NCBI RefSeq assembly: GCF_009834125.1
Contig: NZ_CP047146.1
Location: forward strand, 7,844,501-7,908,500
From: Streptomyces sp. GS7
GTDB lineage: Bacteria; Actinomycetota; Actinomycetes; Streptomycetales; Streptomycetaceae
DNA: 64,000 nucleotides
Direction of reading: 5' to 3'
In this document: piece by piece, positions 1 through 7,883 of the stretch
Layout of the letters: each line of letters opens with the position of its first letter
Position numbering within the stretch: the first letter of the stretch is position 1
Notes under the pieces: model-generated
Seen by the model: only the letters and a program-made list of their open reading frames with translations
Database searches by the model: none
Told to the model about the DNA's origin: nothing
Program-made: the position numbers and the translations under genes

Positions 1-1097
1 GTCCACCCGCCCTGCCTGCCGACCTGAGAACTGCTTTCCGACTTCAGCTTCGCCATCGCAGGCGCAAGGTGTTTTCTCCAGGAATTCCACCATTCAGTTG
101 ATTCCGAGATGCGCCGAGAATCAATATATATCACGTCTCGCGAGATAGAGCCGCGCTGCGGATCATGCTCGATATCGCCCGCCCGAACCAAGACCTGGTA
201 TGCATCTGGCCAACTAGCAGGATTATCCAAGTCTATACGAAGATCATCAACGATCCTGCGCAATACCGCCTGACTCGACAAGACGCGCTCAATGGACCTT
301 GTACCCGTTCCGTGAGCACCCGCAATACTGACGATAAAGTGACCCGACCCCCTATCTTCGTCCACGAGTACGTTAGGAATCTTAGTCATTAGGAGGTAAT
401 CGGTCCTAAGGAAGTCGTCAGTCCAAAGATCTGGATAGTAGCGATTCCCCGGCCCCTGGATGCTCCAGTTAGGCCGAGCTGTCGGCTCACCTAGCCCCAG
501 CACCCAACGCTTGGCCCTCGCCTTTATCTGCTCGCTATCAAGGTTCCAGCTAAATGGCAGATGGGACGCCAGCCCTGCCTTAAAGAGGCAATCTGGACGA
601 TTGGACGCCTCCACGTACCCGAAGATGAGACGAGAGAGCCCCTCGGAGGTAGGGCTCCCAAGCAGAATTTGGCTGTCGCTTATACGTTCCCATACCTCCG
701 GCACCACCTTCGCTTTGCGACGTTGCTCACCGCTCAGCACTGCATGCAGGGCTGTTGCATTGTCCGGATGGATCGCGTCGCCCGAGGAGAATAGCGGGTG
801 CGCAGATTGCTGCTTGTATCCAGTCTCACGTAGCTGCAAGGTTCCGATAGTCAACGCTTCTCTTGACCCCGCCACGAATTTAACATCGCTTCGCAACTTT
901 TTAAGTCGGGCGTATGTGGGCCTACTTATAACCAGCGCGCCACCTAGCGTTGTCGCGGCATATGCAGCTGCTTGTAGATCTTCAAACATCATGATGCGCT
1001 CGCAAATACAAGCAATGCAAGAAGAAGCTCTTGGGAGTGTCAGTTGGCACACCGGCCAACGACACACACGCTGCTCACCAAGAGTGAACAACCCCAT
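1..1097 (-). CDS. Unrecognised protein, 3' end beyond the window
   Basis: One open frame runs leftwards from ATG at 1095-1097 to the window edge with no stop, giving about 365 residues without a C-terminus. A tandem ATG at 987-992 is the alternative start. The upstream ATG has AAAGG three bases before it, and its extra 35 residues are Cys-rich (CRWPVC, then SCIAC). An in-frame TAA lies at 1104-1106. I do not recognise the family. Visible features are a central GAHGTGTRS segment (about 105 residues from the window edge) and mixed alpha/beta composition without signal peptide or membrane segment. GC content is near 53-55 percent, far below the neighbouring core genes, which suggests horizontal transfer. 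The integrase gene lies just upstream on the same strand. The reading frame is well supported by its length and protein-like composition; function is unknown. Confidence 0.6.
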   Translation of the reverse strand, partial: MGLFTLGEQRVCRWPVCQLTLPRASSCIACICERIMMFEDLQAAAYAATTLGGALVISRPTYARLKKLRSDVKFVAGSREALTIGTLQLRETGYKQQSAHPLFSSGDAIHPDNATALHAVLSGEQRRKAKVVPEVWERISDSQILLGSPTSEGLSRLIFGYVEASNRPDCLFKAGLASHLPFSWNLDSEQIKARAKRWVLGLGEPTARPNWSIQGPGNRYYPDLWTDDFLRTDYLLMTKIPNVLVDEDRGSGHFIVSIAGAHGTGTRSIERVLSSQAVLRRIVDDLRIDLDNPASWPDAYQVLVRAGDIEHDPQRGSISRDVIYIDSRRISESTEWWNSWRKHLAPAMAKLKSESSSQVGRQGGW

Positions 1098-1154
1098 TTT
1101 CCTTTAGTGCCTCTTCCATCATGCGCCGGTCAGGCTGCCGGCAGCAAACCAGGA

Positions 1155-1175
1155 ACCCCACTTCGGAGATGGGGT
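1155..1175 (-). terminator. Hairpin between integrase and left-edge gene
   Basis: ACCCCA at 1155-1160 pairs with TGGGGT at 1170-1175 around a short CTTCGGAGA loop. It lies downstream of the integrase stop and upstream of the left-edge gene. There is no U-tract, so termination is only a suggestion. Confidence 0.35.
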
Positions 1176-1383
1176 ACTGGCTCTAGCTAATGGGCCAACC
1201 AGCAGCACCCGAGCGCCCGCCCCCAAGGAAGGACGCGGGCACTGGCAAGTCATCTCCTACGCCGTGCTGGTCGGCCCCGTTTCTCCCCGGTACCCGTCCC
1301 GGCGGACCTTCGCGTGCGCCGGGAGCAGGCTCAGTGACGCGGCCTCGATGAGCACCTCGGTTTTCGTATTGTGGCTGGTTGGG

Positions 1384-1393
1384 GGCTCGAACC
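1384..1393 (-). other. tRNA T-arm-like motif; possible attachment-site remnant
   Basis: Read on the minus strand this is GGTTCGAGCC, the pattern of a tRNA T-loop and part of its stem. It sits about 140 bases downstream of the integrase stop, where many actinomycete elements keep their attachment site. I could not fold a full cloverleaf around it, so it is at best the 3' piece of a tRNA copied into an att site. The rest of 1107-1533 shows only the hairpin at 1155 and no convincing gene. Confidence 0.25.
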
Positions 1394-1533
1394 TGCGGCC
1401 ACCCCATGCGTCAGGTTCTGCGTCTCGGTGAACCGGAAAACATCGACGACTCCGCTATCACCTGCGGTGATCGTCCGATTCGGGCATGATCCCGCGTCCT
1501 AGCCAGCCCGCGACCGACACCGTTCCTGCCCGA

Positions 1534-2715
1534 TTAGGTCGTGTGCGATCCGGGGCGCAGTGCGGTCTGCATCACTGTTCGGCAGCGGTCCCATGAGGCG
1601 GGGACGAGGTGGCCGTAGACGTCGACGGTGGTTTTGATCGATTTGTGCCCCAGCCAGCGGGAGACCTCGTGGATAGGGATGCCGTGGGCGAGGGCGGTGG
1701 AGGCGAAGAAGTGGCGCAGGCCGTGCGGGGTGTACTTCGCGTTCCCGTCCGGCTTGACGATGCCCGCGGCCTTGAGTGCCTTCCTGAAGTGGTAGGCGTA
1801 GGTGTTCGCCGTGGGCATGATGCCCTTGCCCCGGTCGCGCGGCGCGAACAGCACCTCCATACCGGCCGTCGGCACCGTTCCCCACTCCCACAGGTGCGCG
1901 TCGATCTCCTCGGCGAGGAAGGCGGGCAGGGGAACGTCCCGGTACTCCCCCTCGGCTCGGTGCTTGAGCGGGATGAAGCGGGTCTTGCAGTCGTCGCGGT
2001 GCGCCTTCGCGCTGACCTGCCGGCGCACGCGCAGGAAGTCGGAGCGGACACAGTCGGTGGTGAATGCCAGGGTCTCGCTGATGCGCAGGCCCGCCCCGGC
2101 CTGCAGGTACACGGTCAGGCGGTACTGGGGTGAGATCTGCTTGGCGATGAGATCGACCTCGTACAGGGTGGGGATCTCGTCCTCGTCGACCGCGTGCGTC
2201 GCGCTACGGGGCAGTTTGATGCCCTCAGTGGGGTCATCCGCCCTTCTCTTCTCTTTGATCGCGGTCTGGAAGAGGCTGGTGACCATCTTCATGCGATCGC
2301 ACACCGTACTCGAGGCGAGGTTCTTCCCCAGCGCAGCGACGAAAGCCTCGACGTCCTTGCTCTCCACCCCCGCGATCGTCTTGCCACCCAGGCGAGGGAG
2401 TAGATGGATCCGCAGGAAGCTCTCGTAGTTGCGGTAGGTGGAGTCGCTGATGACCTGGCGCTCCAGCCACTCCGCGGCGTAGGCGCGCAGGGTGACCTCA
2501 CCGCGTTTGGGGTCGAGGTAGAGGCCCTCGTACTTGTCGTGTTGCAGCCTGTCGGCGAAAGCGTCGGCTTGGGACTTCTTTTCGAAGCTCGGCTGCCGTT
2601 CAGCGCCGGCCGGTTCGCGGTAGCGGACCGTCCACGGATGTCCGCACCGGGGCTTTGTGCACGGGTAGTTGACGTTGCGTTTGTCGCTCTTGCACCTCTG
2701 GTAGACGGTGGCCAT
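1534..2715 (-). CDS. int: Tyrosine recombinase (phage/element integrase)
   Basis: This 393-residue protein belongs to the tyrosine recombinase family that integrates and excises mobile elements. The N-terminus carries a CTKPRCGHPW segment and an arm-binding region. The middle is the SAM-like core-binding domain. The C-terminal catalytic domain shows the family residues: Arg in AGAGLRISE, HGLRH, and LGHKSIKTTVDVYGH with the nucleophilic Tyr. ATG at 2713-2715 was chosen because upstream codons are low-complexity Arg/Ser sequence overlapping the xis gene. It follows the excisionase-like gene by 40 bases on the same strand, the usual xis-int order of actinomycete integrative elements. No replication or transfer genes are seen next to it, so the element is either reduced or extends left of the window. 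Confidence 0.9.
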   Translation of the reverse strand: MATVYQRCKSDKRNVNYPCTKPRCGHPWTVRYREPAGAERQPSFEKKSQADAFADRLQHDKYEGLYLDPKRGEVTLRAYAAEWLERQVISDSTYRNYESFLRIHLLPRLGGKTIAGVESKDVEAFVAALGKNLASSTVCDRMKMVTSLFQTAIKEKRRADDPTEGIKLPRSATHAVDEDEIPTLYEVDLIAKQISPQYRLTVYLQAGAGLRISETLAFTTDCVRSDFLRVRRQVSAKAHRDDCKTRFIPLKHRAEGEYRDVPLPAFLAEEIDAHLWEWGTVPTAGMEVLFAPRDRGKGIMPTANTYAYHFRKALKAAGIVKPDGNAKYTPHGLRHFFASTALAHGIPIHEVSRWLGHKSIKTTVDVYGHLVPASWDRCRTVMQTALRPGSHTT

Positions 2716-2755
2716 CGCGCCTGACTCCTTGCTCGCTCGCTTCGGGTACCCGGTC

Positions 2756-2938
2756 TCACCCGTAGTGCTCCTCCAGGTAGTTGGCGATGTCGCGCTCGCG
2801 GAACCGCAGGAGACGCCCGACCTTCTGGGGTTTGATCCCCCAGGCGCGGTACTTGTTCCTGACAGTGACCTCACTGACCCTCAGCCACGCCGCGACCTCT
2901 TCCACGGTCAGCAGCCGGTTGCTCCCACCTCGCGTCAT
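2756..2938 (-). CDS. xis: Excisionase-like helix-turn-helix protein
   Basis: This 60-residue basic protein consists of one winged helix-turn-helix of the MerR/excisionase type (LTVEEVAAWLRVSEVTVRNK, then GRLLRFRERDI). Such proteins bend DNA at attachment sites and steer the integrase toward excision. It lies directly upstream of the integrase gene on the same strand and is probably cotranscribed with it. Its ATG overlaps the TGA of a possible small upstream frame in an ATGA arrangement. Length and motif fit actinomycete Xis proteins; the exact partner site is not known. Confidence 0.8.
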   Translation of the reverse strand: MTRGGSNRLLTVEEVAAWLRVSEVTVRNKYRAWGIKPQKVGRLLRFRERDIANYLEEHYG

Positions 2939-3120
2939 GCGCCCACCGCCCCGTCCGGATCCATGGTGATCTCCCTTGTGCTCGGGTCTTGGGCCAGCGG
3001 TGCATGGCGCGGTGGCGGCCCGGCTACCGCACCGGGCATGGACGATGGACGCTCCATCTCGGCCATGGCGTCAAGCCCGCGATCTTGCGGGGTGAAGTCG
3101 CGCGGGAGGGGGGCGGTCAT
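2935..3120 (-). CDS. Possible small ORF coupled to xis
   Basis: A 61-residue frame starts with ATG at 3118-3120 and ends in an ATGA overlap with the xis start. It has no recognised domain and is Pro, Met and Asp rich. The stop-start overlap is the only argument for it, apart from a GGCGAGGCGAG purine stretch upstream. It may be chance in GC-rich DNA. Confidence 0.25.
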   Translation of the reverse strand: MTAPLPRDFTPQDRGLDAMAEMERPSSMPGAVAGPPPRHAPLAQDPSTREITMDPDGAVGA

Positions 3121-3831
3121 CACTCGCCTCGCCCCATGGGTGCCGCTGGTAGTCGGGATCGCGAAGGTAGAGGTAGGGGTGGGCGTCCGTGCATGGCTCG
3201 GTCGGCTGGTGCAGATCTCGAGGGATGGAGGTACGAGGTGGCTTGGCTGGCAAGGGGTAGGGCTGAGCGGCGGACATCGGCAGGTGGCGCCCGGGAGTGG
3301 GTCGGATCCGTCTGGTGCTGACGTGAAGTAATAGGGAAACCGGCGGCCGGAATTGTCATCGCCATCACGGATGTTCGGCATACGACGACGCGGGGAGAAC
3401 GCGGCCGCCGTCCCAGGCAGACCTGTTCATGCGGCCGTGTTGCCGCAGCTCATGCAGATGAGAGTCGCCAACGAGCCACCGCCCTGTTCGCCGGATGTGC
3501 GGTGGAGCAGAATTTTCTTTGTTCGATACCGAATGGCGTAGCGGCAGCAGCTACGTTGCGGCACAGAGCTCCGACCACATCTCGCGCAGCACACCCTGTC
3601 CGCGACGGATCCGCAGCCGAGCACGGCCTGATCCAGCCGACAGACCGTCAGCCACATCCAGCTCCGATCCAGCGGCGGTTCGGATAACCAGGGATGACGA
3701 CAGGTGACGAGACGTCAGCCCATCCAGCACGGATCCAGCACCGGGCACGACAACGGGGCCGACCCCGGATGGGACCGACCCCGCCTGACCTGCACATTTG
3801 CCAGATCGCTACATCAACGCTATGGCGCCGC
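3121..3831. other. Stretch without a convincing gene between xis and ychF
   Basis: About 700 bases hold no frame I would defend on either strand. Short frames here are low-complexity and mutually overlapping. The only structure is the direct-repeat cluster at 3631-3739. This stretch should contain the boundary between the mobile element and the core chromosome if the element ends before ychF. Confidence 0.5.
3631..3739 (+). repeat. Five ATCCAGC direct repeats, helically phased
   Basis: ATCCAGC occurs at 3631, 3656, 3667, 3722 and 3733, all in the same orientation. Copies 2-3 and 4-5 are each spaced 11 bp, and the two pairs are exactly 66 bp apart, so all four lie on one face of the helix. 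The copies fall in different reading frames, so this is DNA-level repetition. Such arrays resemble arm-type sites of integrases or sites for a small DNA-bending protein. Their place beside an int-xis pair supports that, but it is inference. Confidence 0.55.
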
Positions 3832-4920
3832 TCAGACGTTGAACCGAAACTCCACCACGTCCCCGTCCTGCATCACGTACTCCTTGCCCTCCATGCGGGC
3901 CTTGCCGGCGGCGCGGGCCTCGGCCACGGAGCCGGTTTCGACGAGGTCGGCGAAGGAGATGACCTCGGCCTTGATGAAGCCCTTCTGGAAGTCGGTGTGG
4001 ATGACACCGGCGGCCTCGGGGGCGGTGGCGCCCTTCTTGATGGTCCAGGCGCGGGTTTCCTTGGGGCCGGCCGTCAGGTACGTCTGCAGGCCAAGGGTGT
4101 CGAAGCCGACGTGGGCGAGGGTGGCCAGGCCGGGCTCGTTCTGGCCGACGGACTGGAGGAGTTCGAGGGCCTCGTCGTCGTCGAGCTCGGCGAGGTCGGC
4201 CTCCAGCTTGGCGTTGAGGAAGATGGCCTCGGCGGGGGCGACCAGGGCGCGCTGCTCGTTCTTGAAGTCCTCGTCGGAGAGCTCTTCCTCGTCGACGTTG
4301 AAGACGTAGAGGAAGGGCTTGGTGGTGAGGAGGTGGAGGTCGTGCAGCAGCTCGGTCTTCTCCGTGCCCTGGACGTAGCCGGCGGCGAAGAGGGTGCGGC
4401 CCTCCTCCAGGATGGCCTTGGCCTCCTCGACGGCCTTGACCTTCGGGGCGACGTCCTTCTTGATGCGCGACTCCTTCTGGAGGCGCGGCAGCACCTTCTC
4501 GATGGTCTGGAGGTCGGCGAGGATCAGCTCGGTGTTGATGGTCTCGATGTCGTTCTTGGGCGAGACCTTGCCGTCGACGTGGACGACGTTCTCGTCCTTG
4601 AAGGCGCGGATGACCTGGCAGATCGCGTCGGACTCGCGGATGTTCGCGAGGAACTTGTTGCCCAGCCCCTCGCCCTCGGAGGCGCCGCGGACGATGCCCG
4701 CGATGTCGACGAAGTCGACCGTGGCGGGGAGGATCTTCTGGGAGGAGAAGATCTCCGCCAGCTTGGTCAGGCGGGGGTCGGGGACGCCGACCACGCCGAC
4801 GTTCGGCTCGATGGTGGCGAACGGGTAGTTGGCCGCCAGCACGTCGTTCTTGGTCAGGGCGTTGAACATGGTCGACTTGCCGACATTCGGCAGACCGACG
4901 ATTCCGATCGTGAGCGACAC
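3832..4920 (-). CDS. ychF: Redox-responsive ATPase/GTPase YchF
   Basis: This 362-residue protein is YchF, an Obg-family P-loop ATPase that associates with ribosomes. The N-terminal G1 motif is GLPNVGKST (about residues 8-16), and the G3 region reads DIAG. The usual NKxD is replaced by NVDE, the YchF signature that favours ATP over GTP. A coiled-coil insertion occupies the middle. A TGS domain ends the protein (GVIHTDFQKGFIKAEVIS, then YVMQDGDVVEFRFNV). GTG at 4918-4920 was chosen because the family motif starts within ten residues; the upstream in-frame extension is Arg/Pro-rich. It faces the integrase region and is the first clearly core gene. Confidence 0.96.
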   Translation of the reverse strand: MSLTIGIVGLPNVGKSTMFNALTKNDVLAANYPFATIEPNVGVVGVPDPRLTKLAEIFSSQKILPATVDFVDIAGIVRGASEGEGLGNKFLANIRESDAICQVIRAFKDENVVHVDGKVSPKNDIETINTELILADLQTIEKVLPRLQKESRIKKDVAPKVKAVEEAKAILEEGRTLFAAGYVQGTEKTELLHDLHLLTTKPFLYVFNVDEEELSDEDFKNEQRALVAPAEAIFLNAKLEADLAELDDDEALELLQSVGQNEPGLATLAHVGFDTLGLQTYLTAGPKETRAWTIKKGATAPEAAGVIHTDFQKGFIKAEVISFADLVETGSVAEARAAGKARMEGKEYVMQDGDVVEFRFNV

Positions 4921-5160
4921 GGTGGCGACTTCCCGGGGCGTGGAGGTGGGTGACGGGCGGCCGGCTCCGGGGGCCCGGCCGGTCGGGACCGAGCGGGGCC
5001 GGGGCGGCCGATCCCCCAGTCTACTGGGCCCGGCGCACCTGGCCGGGGGGACCGGGCGAGGCCCCCGTGAGGGCGCACGGCATCGAACGAAGCCCCCAAG
5101 ACAGGTCAAAGTGCGTGTCCTGCGACCTATTAATCCCACTTAGCGGCCTACCGTTGCCGA

Positions 5161-6075
5161 GTGGAGCAACACGAAGCGCACACGACCCCTTACAGCCCTC
5201 CGCTGAGCGGCGGTCCGGCGACGGGCCAGGATGCCCGGCTCCCGCGCCCTGCCGAGGCGGTGGTCCCCGATCCCGACGACGACTTCCTCTCCGCGATGCG
5301 GGCCTCCGGGTACGCGTCGGTCCCCTCGGGCACCACGGTCACGGCTCGTGGTTACGCGCCGACGGTCGACGAGTACCGCAACCCGGTCCGCCCGTCGCCG
5401 CTGCCCGAGCCGGTAGGCCCGTCCACCACGGACGGCGACGAGACCGCGACCGTCTACCAGGCCCGGCCGCAGCGGCCCGCCCCCGCCCCGGTCACCGGCC
5501 TGCTGGGCCGGATGCCGGCCGCCAAGCTCACCGGACTCGGCTGCGGACTGCTGGCCACGCTCGCGCTGCTGTCGTTCGCGTACCTGGACCAGCTGCTCTT
5601 CCACGGGACGCAGACCGCGTACGGGGTGTTCTTCCTGCTGGTGAGCGTGTGCGCGGGGGCGTGGGTGCGGCCGTACGACCTGGTCGCCGCGCCGGTGGCG
5701 CTGCCGATCGCGTTCACGGCCGGCGCGCTGCCGATCCAGCACGGCCCGGCGGGGTTCCCCGGGCTGCTGATGGGCATCTTCACCGTCCTCGCGCTGAACG
5801 CGGGCTGGCTCTACGCGGGCACGCTGGCCTGCGGGCTGGTGGTGCTCGTCCGCAGGGCGCGGCTCAGCGCCCGGCGTCGGGCCAGCCGACCGGTGACGCG
5901 ACAGCGGACCGGGCAGCGGCCGGACGGCCCGCGGCAGGACGAGCCGTCGCCGCGGAAACGGCCGGGGAACCGCCCCTCTCAGGTGGCCCGCCAGCCCGAG
6001 CGGCATGCGCCGCCATCGCGGCACCCACGATCCCCGCGTTGTTCTGAAGCTGCGCCGGTACGATCTCGGCCCTGA
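5161..6075 (+). CDS. DUF6542 membrane protein
   Basis: The predicted 304-residue protein has a long Pro/Thr-rich cytosolic N-terminus (1-115), then about four hydrophobic helices between roughly 120 and 240 typical of DUF6542, and a highly basic Arg/Pro tail. Its function is not established. The start is GTG at 5161, and a TACCGT hexamer at 5149-5154 lies six bases upstream, so the mRNA may be leaderless. The last 212 bases overlap the 3' end of the convergent polyphosphate glucokinase gene. One or both C-terminal tails may therefore be unconstrained sequence. Confidence 0.8.
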   Translation: MEQHEAHTTPYSPPLSGGPATGQDARLPRPAEAVVPDPDDDFLSAMRASGYASVPSGTTVTARGYAPTVDEYRNPVRPSPLPEPVGPSTTDGDETATVYQARPQRPAPAPVTGLLGRMPAAKLTGLGCGLLATLALLSFAYLDQLLFHGTQTAYGVFFLLVSVCAGAWVRPYDLVAAPVALPIAFTAGALPIQHGPAGFPGLLMGIFTVLALNAGWLYAGTLACGLVVLVRRARLSARRRASRPVTRQRTGQRPDGPRQDEPSPRKRPGNRPSQVARQPERHAPPSRHPRSPRCSEAAPVRSRP

Positions 6076-6748
6076 TCCCCTCGATCAGCGGCAGGAACTT
6101 CTCCGCCTTGCGGCTCACCCCGCCGCCGATCACGAACAGTCCGGGCGAGAACAGCGCCTCCACATGCGCGAGGTACTTCTGGACCCGGTGCGCCCACTGC
6201 TGCCAGCTCAGCTCCTCGTCCTCCTTGACCTTGCCGGAGGCGCGCTTCTCGGCGTCGTGGCCGTGGAGTTCCAGGTGGCCGAGTTCGGTGTTGGGGACCA
6301 GGCGGCCGTCGGTGAAGACGGCGCTGCCGATGCCGGTGCCGAACGTGAGGACGATGACCGTGCCGCCCCGACCGCGGCCGGCGCCGAACTGCATCTCGGC
6401 CAGGCCCGCCGCGTCCGCGTCGTTGAGGAGCGTGACCGGACTGCCGCCGGCCTCGCCGCCGAGCCGCTCGGTGAGCAGCGCGGCGGCGTCCATGTCGATC
6501 CAGCCCTTGTCGACGTTGGCGGCCGTACGGGTCGTGCCGCCGGTGACCACGCCGGGGAAGGTGGCACCGACCGGGCCCGACCAGCCGAAGTGGTCCACGA
6601 CCTGCTTGACGCAGTCCGCGACCCCCTCGGGGGTGGCCGGATGCGGGGTCAGGACCTTGTAGCGCTCGTCCGCCAGGTCGCCGCGCTCCAGATCCACCGG
6701 GGCGCCCTTGATGCCCGTTCCGCCGATGTCCACACCGAAGACCCTCAT
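5864..6748 (-). CDS. ppgK: Polyphosphate glucokinase
   Basis: This ROK-family sugar kinase phosphorylates glucose using polyphosphate and usually also ATP. The N-terminal phosphate loop is GVDIGGTGIKG, and the catalytic Asp lies in LLNDADAAG near residue 110. GTGIGSA forms a second phosphate-binding loop. The ATG at 6748 gives these motifs at normal positions. The protein is 294 residues, while the family usually ends near 250; the additional Ala/Pro tail coincides with the convergent overlap with the DUF6542 gene. It lies 60 bases upstream of nothing on its own strand but downstream of ispH, so the two could be cotranscribed. Confidence 0.93.
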   Translation of the reverse strand: MRVFGVDIGGTGIKGAPVDLERGDLADERYKVLTPHPATPEGVADCVKQVVDHFGWSGPVGATFPGVVTGGTTRTAANVDKGWIDMDAAALLTERLGGEAGGSPVTLLNDADAAGLAEMQFGAGRGRGGTVIVLTFGTGIGSAVFTDGRLVPNTELGHLELHGHDAEKRASGKVKEDEELSWQQWAHRVQKYLAHVEALFSPGLFVIGGGVSRKAEKFLPLIEGIRAEIVPAQLQNNAGIVGAAMAAHAARAGGPPERGGSPAVSAATARPAAGRPAAARSAVASPVGWPDAGR

Positions 6749-6808
6749 GGGAAAAGGCTAGGCGCGGAGCGGGCGGACCGCCCCCGGGATGGCCGAAGCG
6801 GCCGGCGG

Positions 6809-7801
6809 TCAGTCCTCGGCCGCCGCCCTGGCCTCGGCGCGCAGGTCGCGGCGGAGCTCCTTGGGGAGCGAGAAGGCGATGGACTCCTCGGCGGCGGTGA
6901 CGGTCTCGACGTCGTCGTACCCGCGGGCGGCGAGCCATTCGAGGACGCCCTCGACCAGGATCTCCGGGACCGAGGCTCCGGAGGTGACACCGACCGTGCG
7001 CACGTCCGCGAGCCAGCTCTCGTCGATCTCCTCGGCGTAGTCGACCAGGTGGGCGTCGCGGGCGCCGGCGCCGAGCGCGACCTCGACCAGGCGGACCGAG
7101 TTCGAGGAGTTCTTGGAGCCGACGACGATGACCAGGTCGGCCTCGGCGCCCATCTGCTTGACCGCGGTCTGGCGGTTCTGGGTGGCGTAGCAGATGTCGT
7201 CGCTGGGCGGCGAGAGGAGGTTGGGGTAGCGGCCCTTGAGGGCGTCGACGGTCTCCATGGTCTCGTCGACGGAGAGCGTGGTCTGGGAGAGCCAGACGAC
7301 CTTGTCGGGGTCGCGGACCTCGACGTTGGCCACGTCCTCGGGGCCGTCGACCAGGGTGATGTGCTCGGGCGCCTCGCCGCTCGTCCCGATGACCTCTTCG
7401 TGGCCCTCGTGGCCGATCAGGAGGATGTCGTAGTCCTCCTTGGCGAACCGGACGGCTTCCTTGTGGACCTTGGTGACCAGCGGGCAGGTCGCGTCGATGG
7501 TGGCGAGCTTGCCGCGCCTGGCCTCTTCGTGGACGACGGGGGCGACGCCGTGCGCGGAGAAGATGACGATGTTGCCCTCGGGCACCTCCTCCGTCTCGTC
7601 GACGAAGATGGCGCCCTTCTTCTCCAGGGTCTTGACGACGTACTTGTTGTGGACGATCTCGTGGCGTACGTAGACGGGCGCGCCGTACTGCTCCAGGGCC
7701 TTCTCGACGGCGATCACGGCGCGGTCCACGCCCGCGCAGTATCCGCGGGGCGCGGCGAGGAGGACCTTGCGGGTGTGCTGCGGGCCGGGAGTTGCAGTCA
7801 T
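6809..7801 (-). CDS. ispH: 4-hydroxy-3-methylbut-2-enyl diphosphate reductase
   Basis: IspH (LytB) is the last enzyme of the MEP isoprenoid pathway, reducing HMBPP to IPP and DMAPP with a 4Fe-4S cluster. The protein is 330 residues from ATG at 7799-7801. It shows the cluster Cys in [12 protein letters not shown], the HEIVH histidine, TCPLVTKVH with the second Cys, and a third Cys in [10 protein letters not shown]. The start just before the conserved [11 protein letters not shown] block is standard; another in-frame ATG lies three codons upstream. The APC permease gene is divergent. ppgK follows on the same strand after 60 bases. Confidence 0.96.
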   Translation of the reverse strand: MTATPGPQHTRKVLLAAPRGYCAGVDRAVIAVEKALEQYGAPVYVRHEIVHNKYVVKTLEKKGAIFVDETEEVPEGNIVIFSAHGVAPVVHEEARRGKLATIDATCPLVTKVHKEAVRFAKEDYDILLIGHEGHEEVIGTSGEAPEHITLVDGPEDVANVEVRDPDKVVWLSQTTLSVDETMETVDALKGRYPNLLSPPSDDICYATQNRQTAVKQMGAEADLVIVVGSKNSSNSVRLVEVALGAGARDAHLVDYAEEIDESWLADVRTVGVTSGASVPEILVEGVLEWLAARGYDDVETVTAAEESIAFSLPKELRRDLRAEARAAAED

Positions 7802-7883
7802 GCGTCCCATCGTAAGGCCGTGCCCGGGGGCGGCCGATCCCGTGGTTGCCGCAGACTGTCGACGTGCGGACGAAGGAGGCGGG

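Noticed and set aside
460-1107. Plus-strand frame of about 215 codons at the left edge
   Set aside because: The opposite strand carries a longer uninterrupted frame with better protein composition, and this frame is Ser/Arg/Leu-rich shadow sequence.
1183-1407. Minus-strand 74-codon frame downstream of the integrase
   Set aside because: Low-complexity Gly/Arg/Pro content and no ribosome site; it crosses the T-arm-like motif, where chance frames are common.
1340-1460. Complete tRNA gene around the T-arm motif
   Set aside because: No acceptor, D or anticodon stem could be paired at the right distances.
3551-3748. Minus-strand 65-codon frame across the ATCCAGC repeats
   Set aside because: Repeat copies fall in different frames, so the repeats are not a protein feature, and there is no ribosome site.
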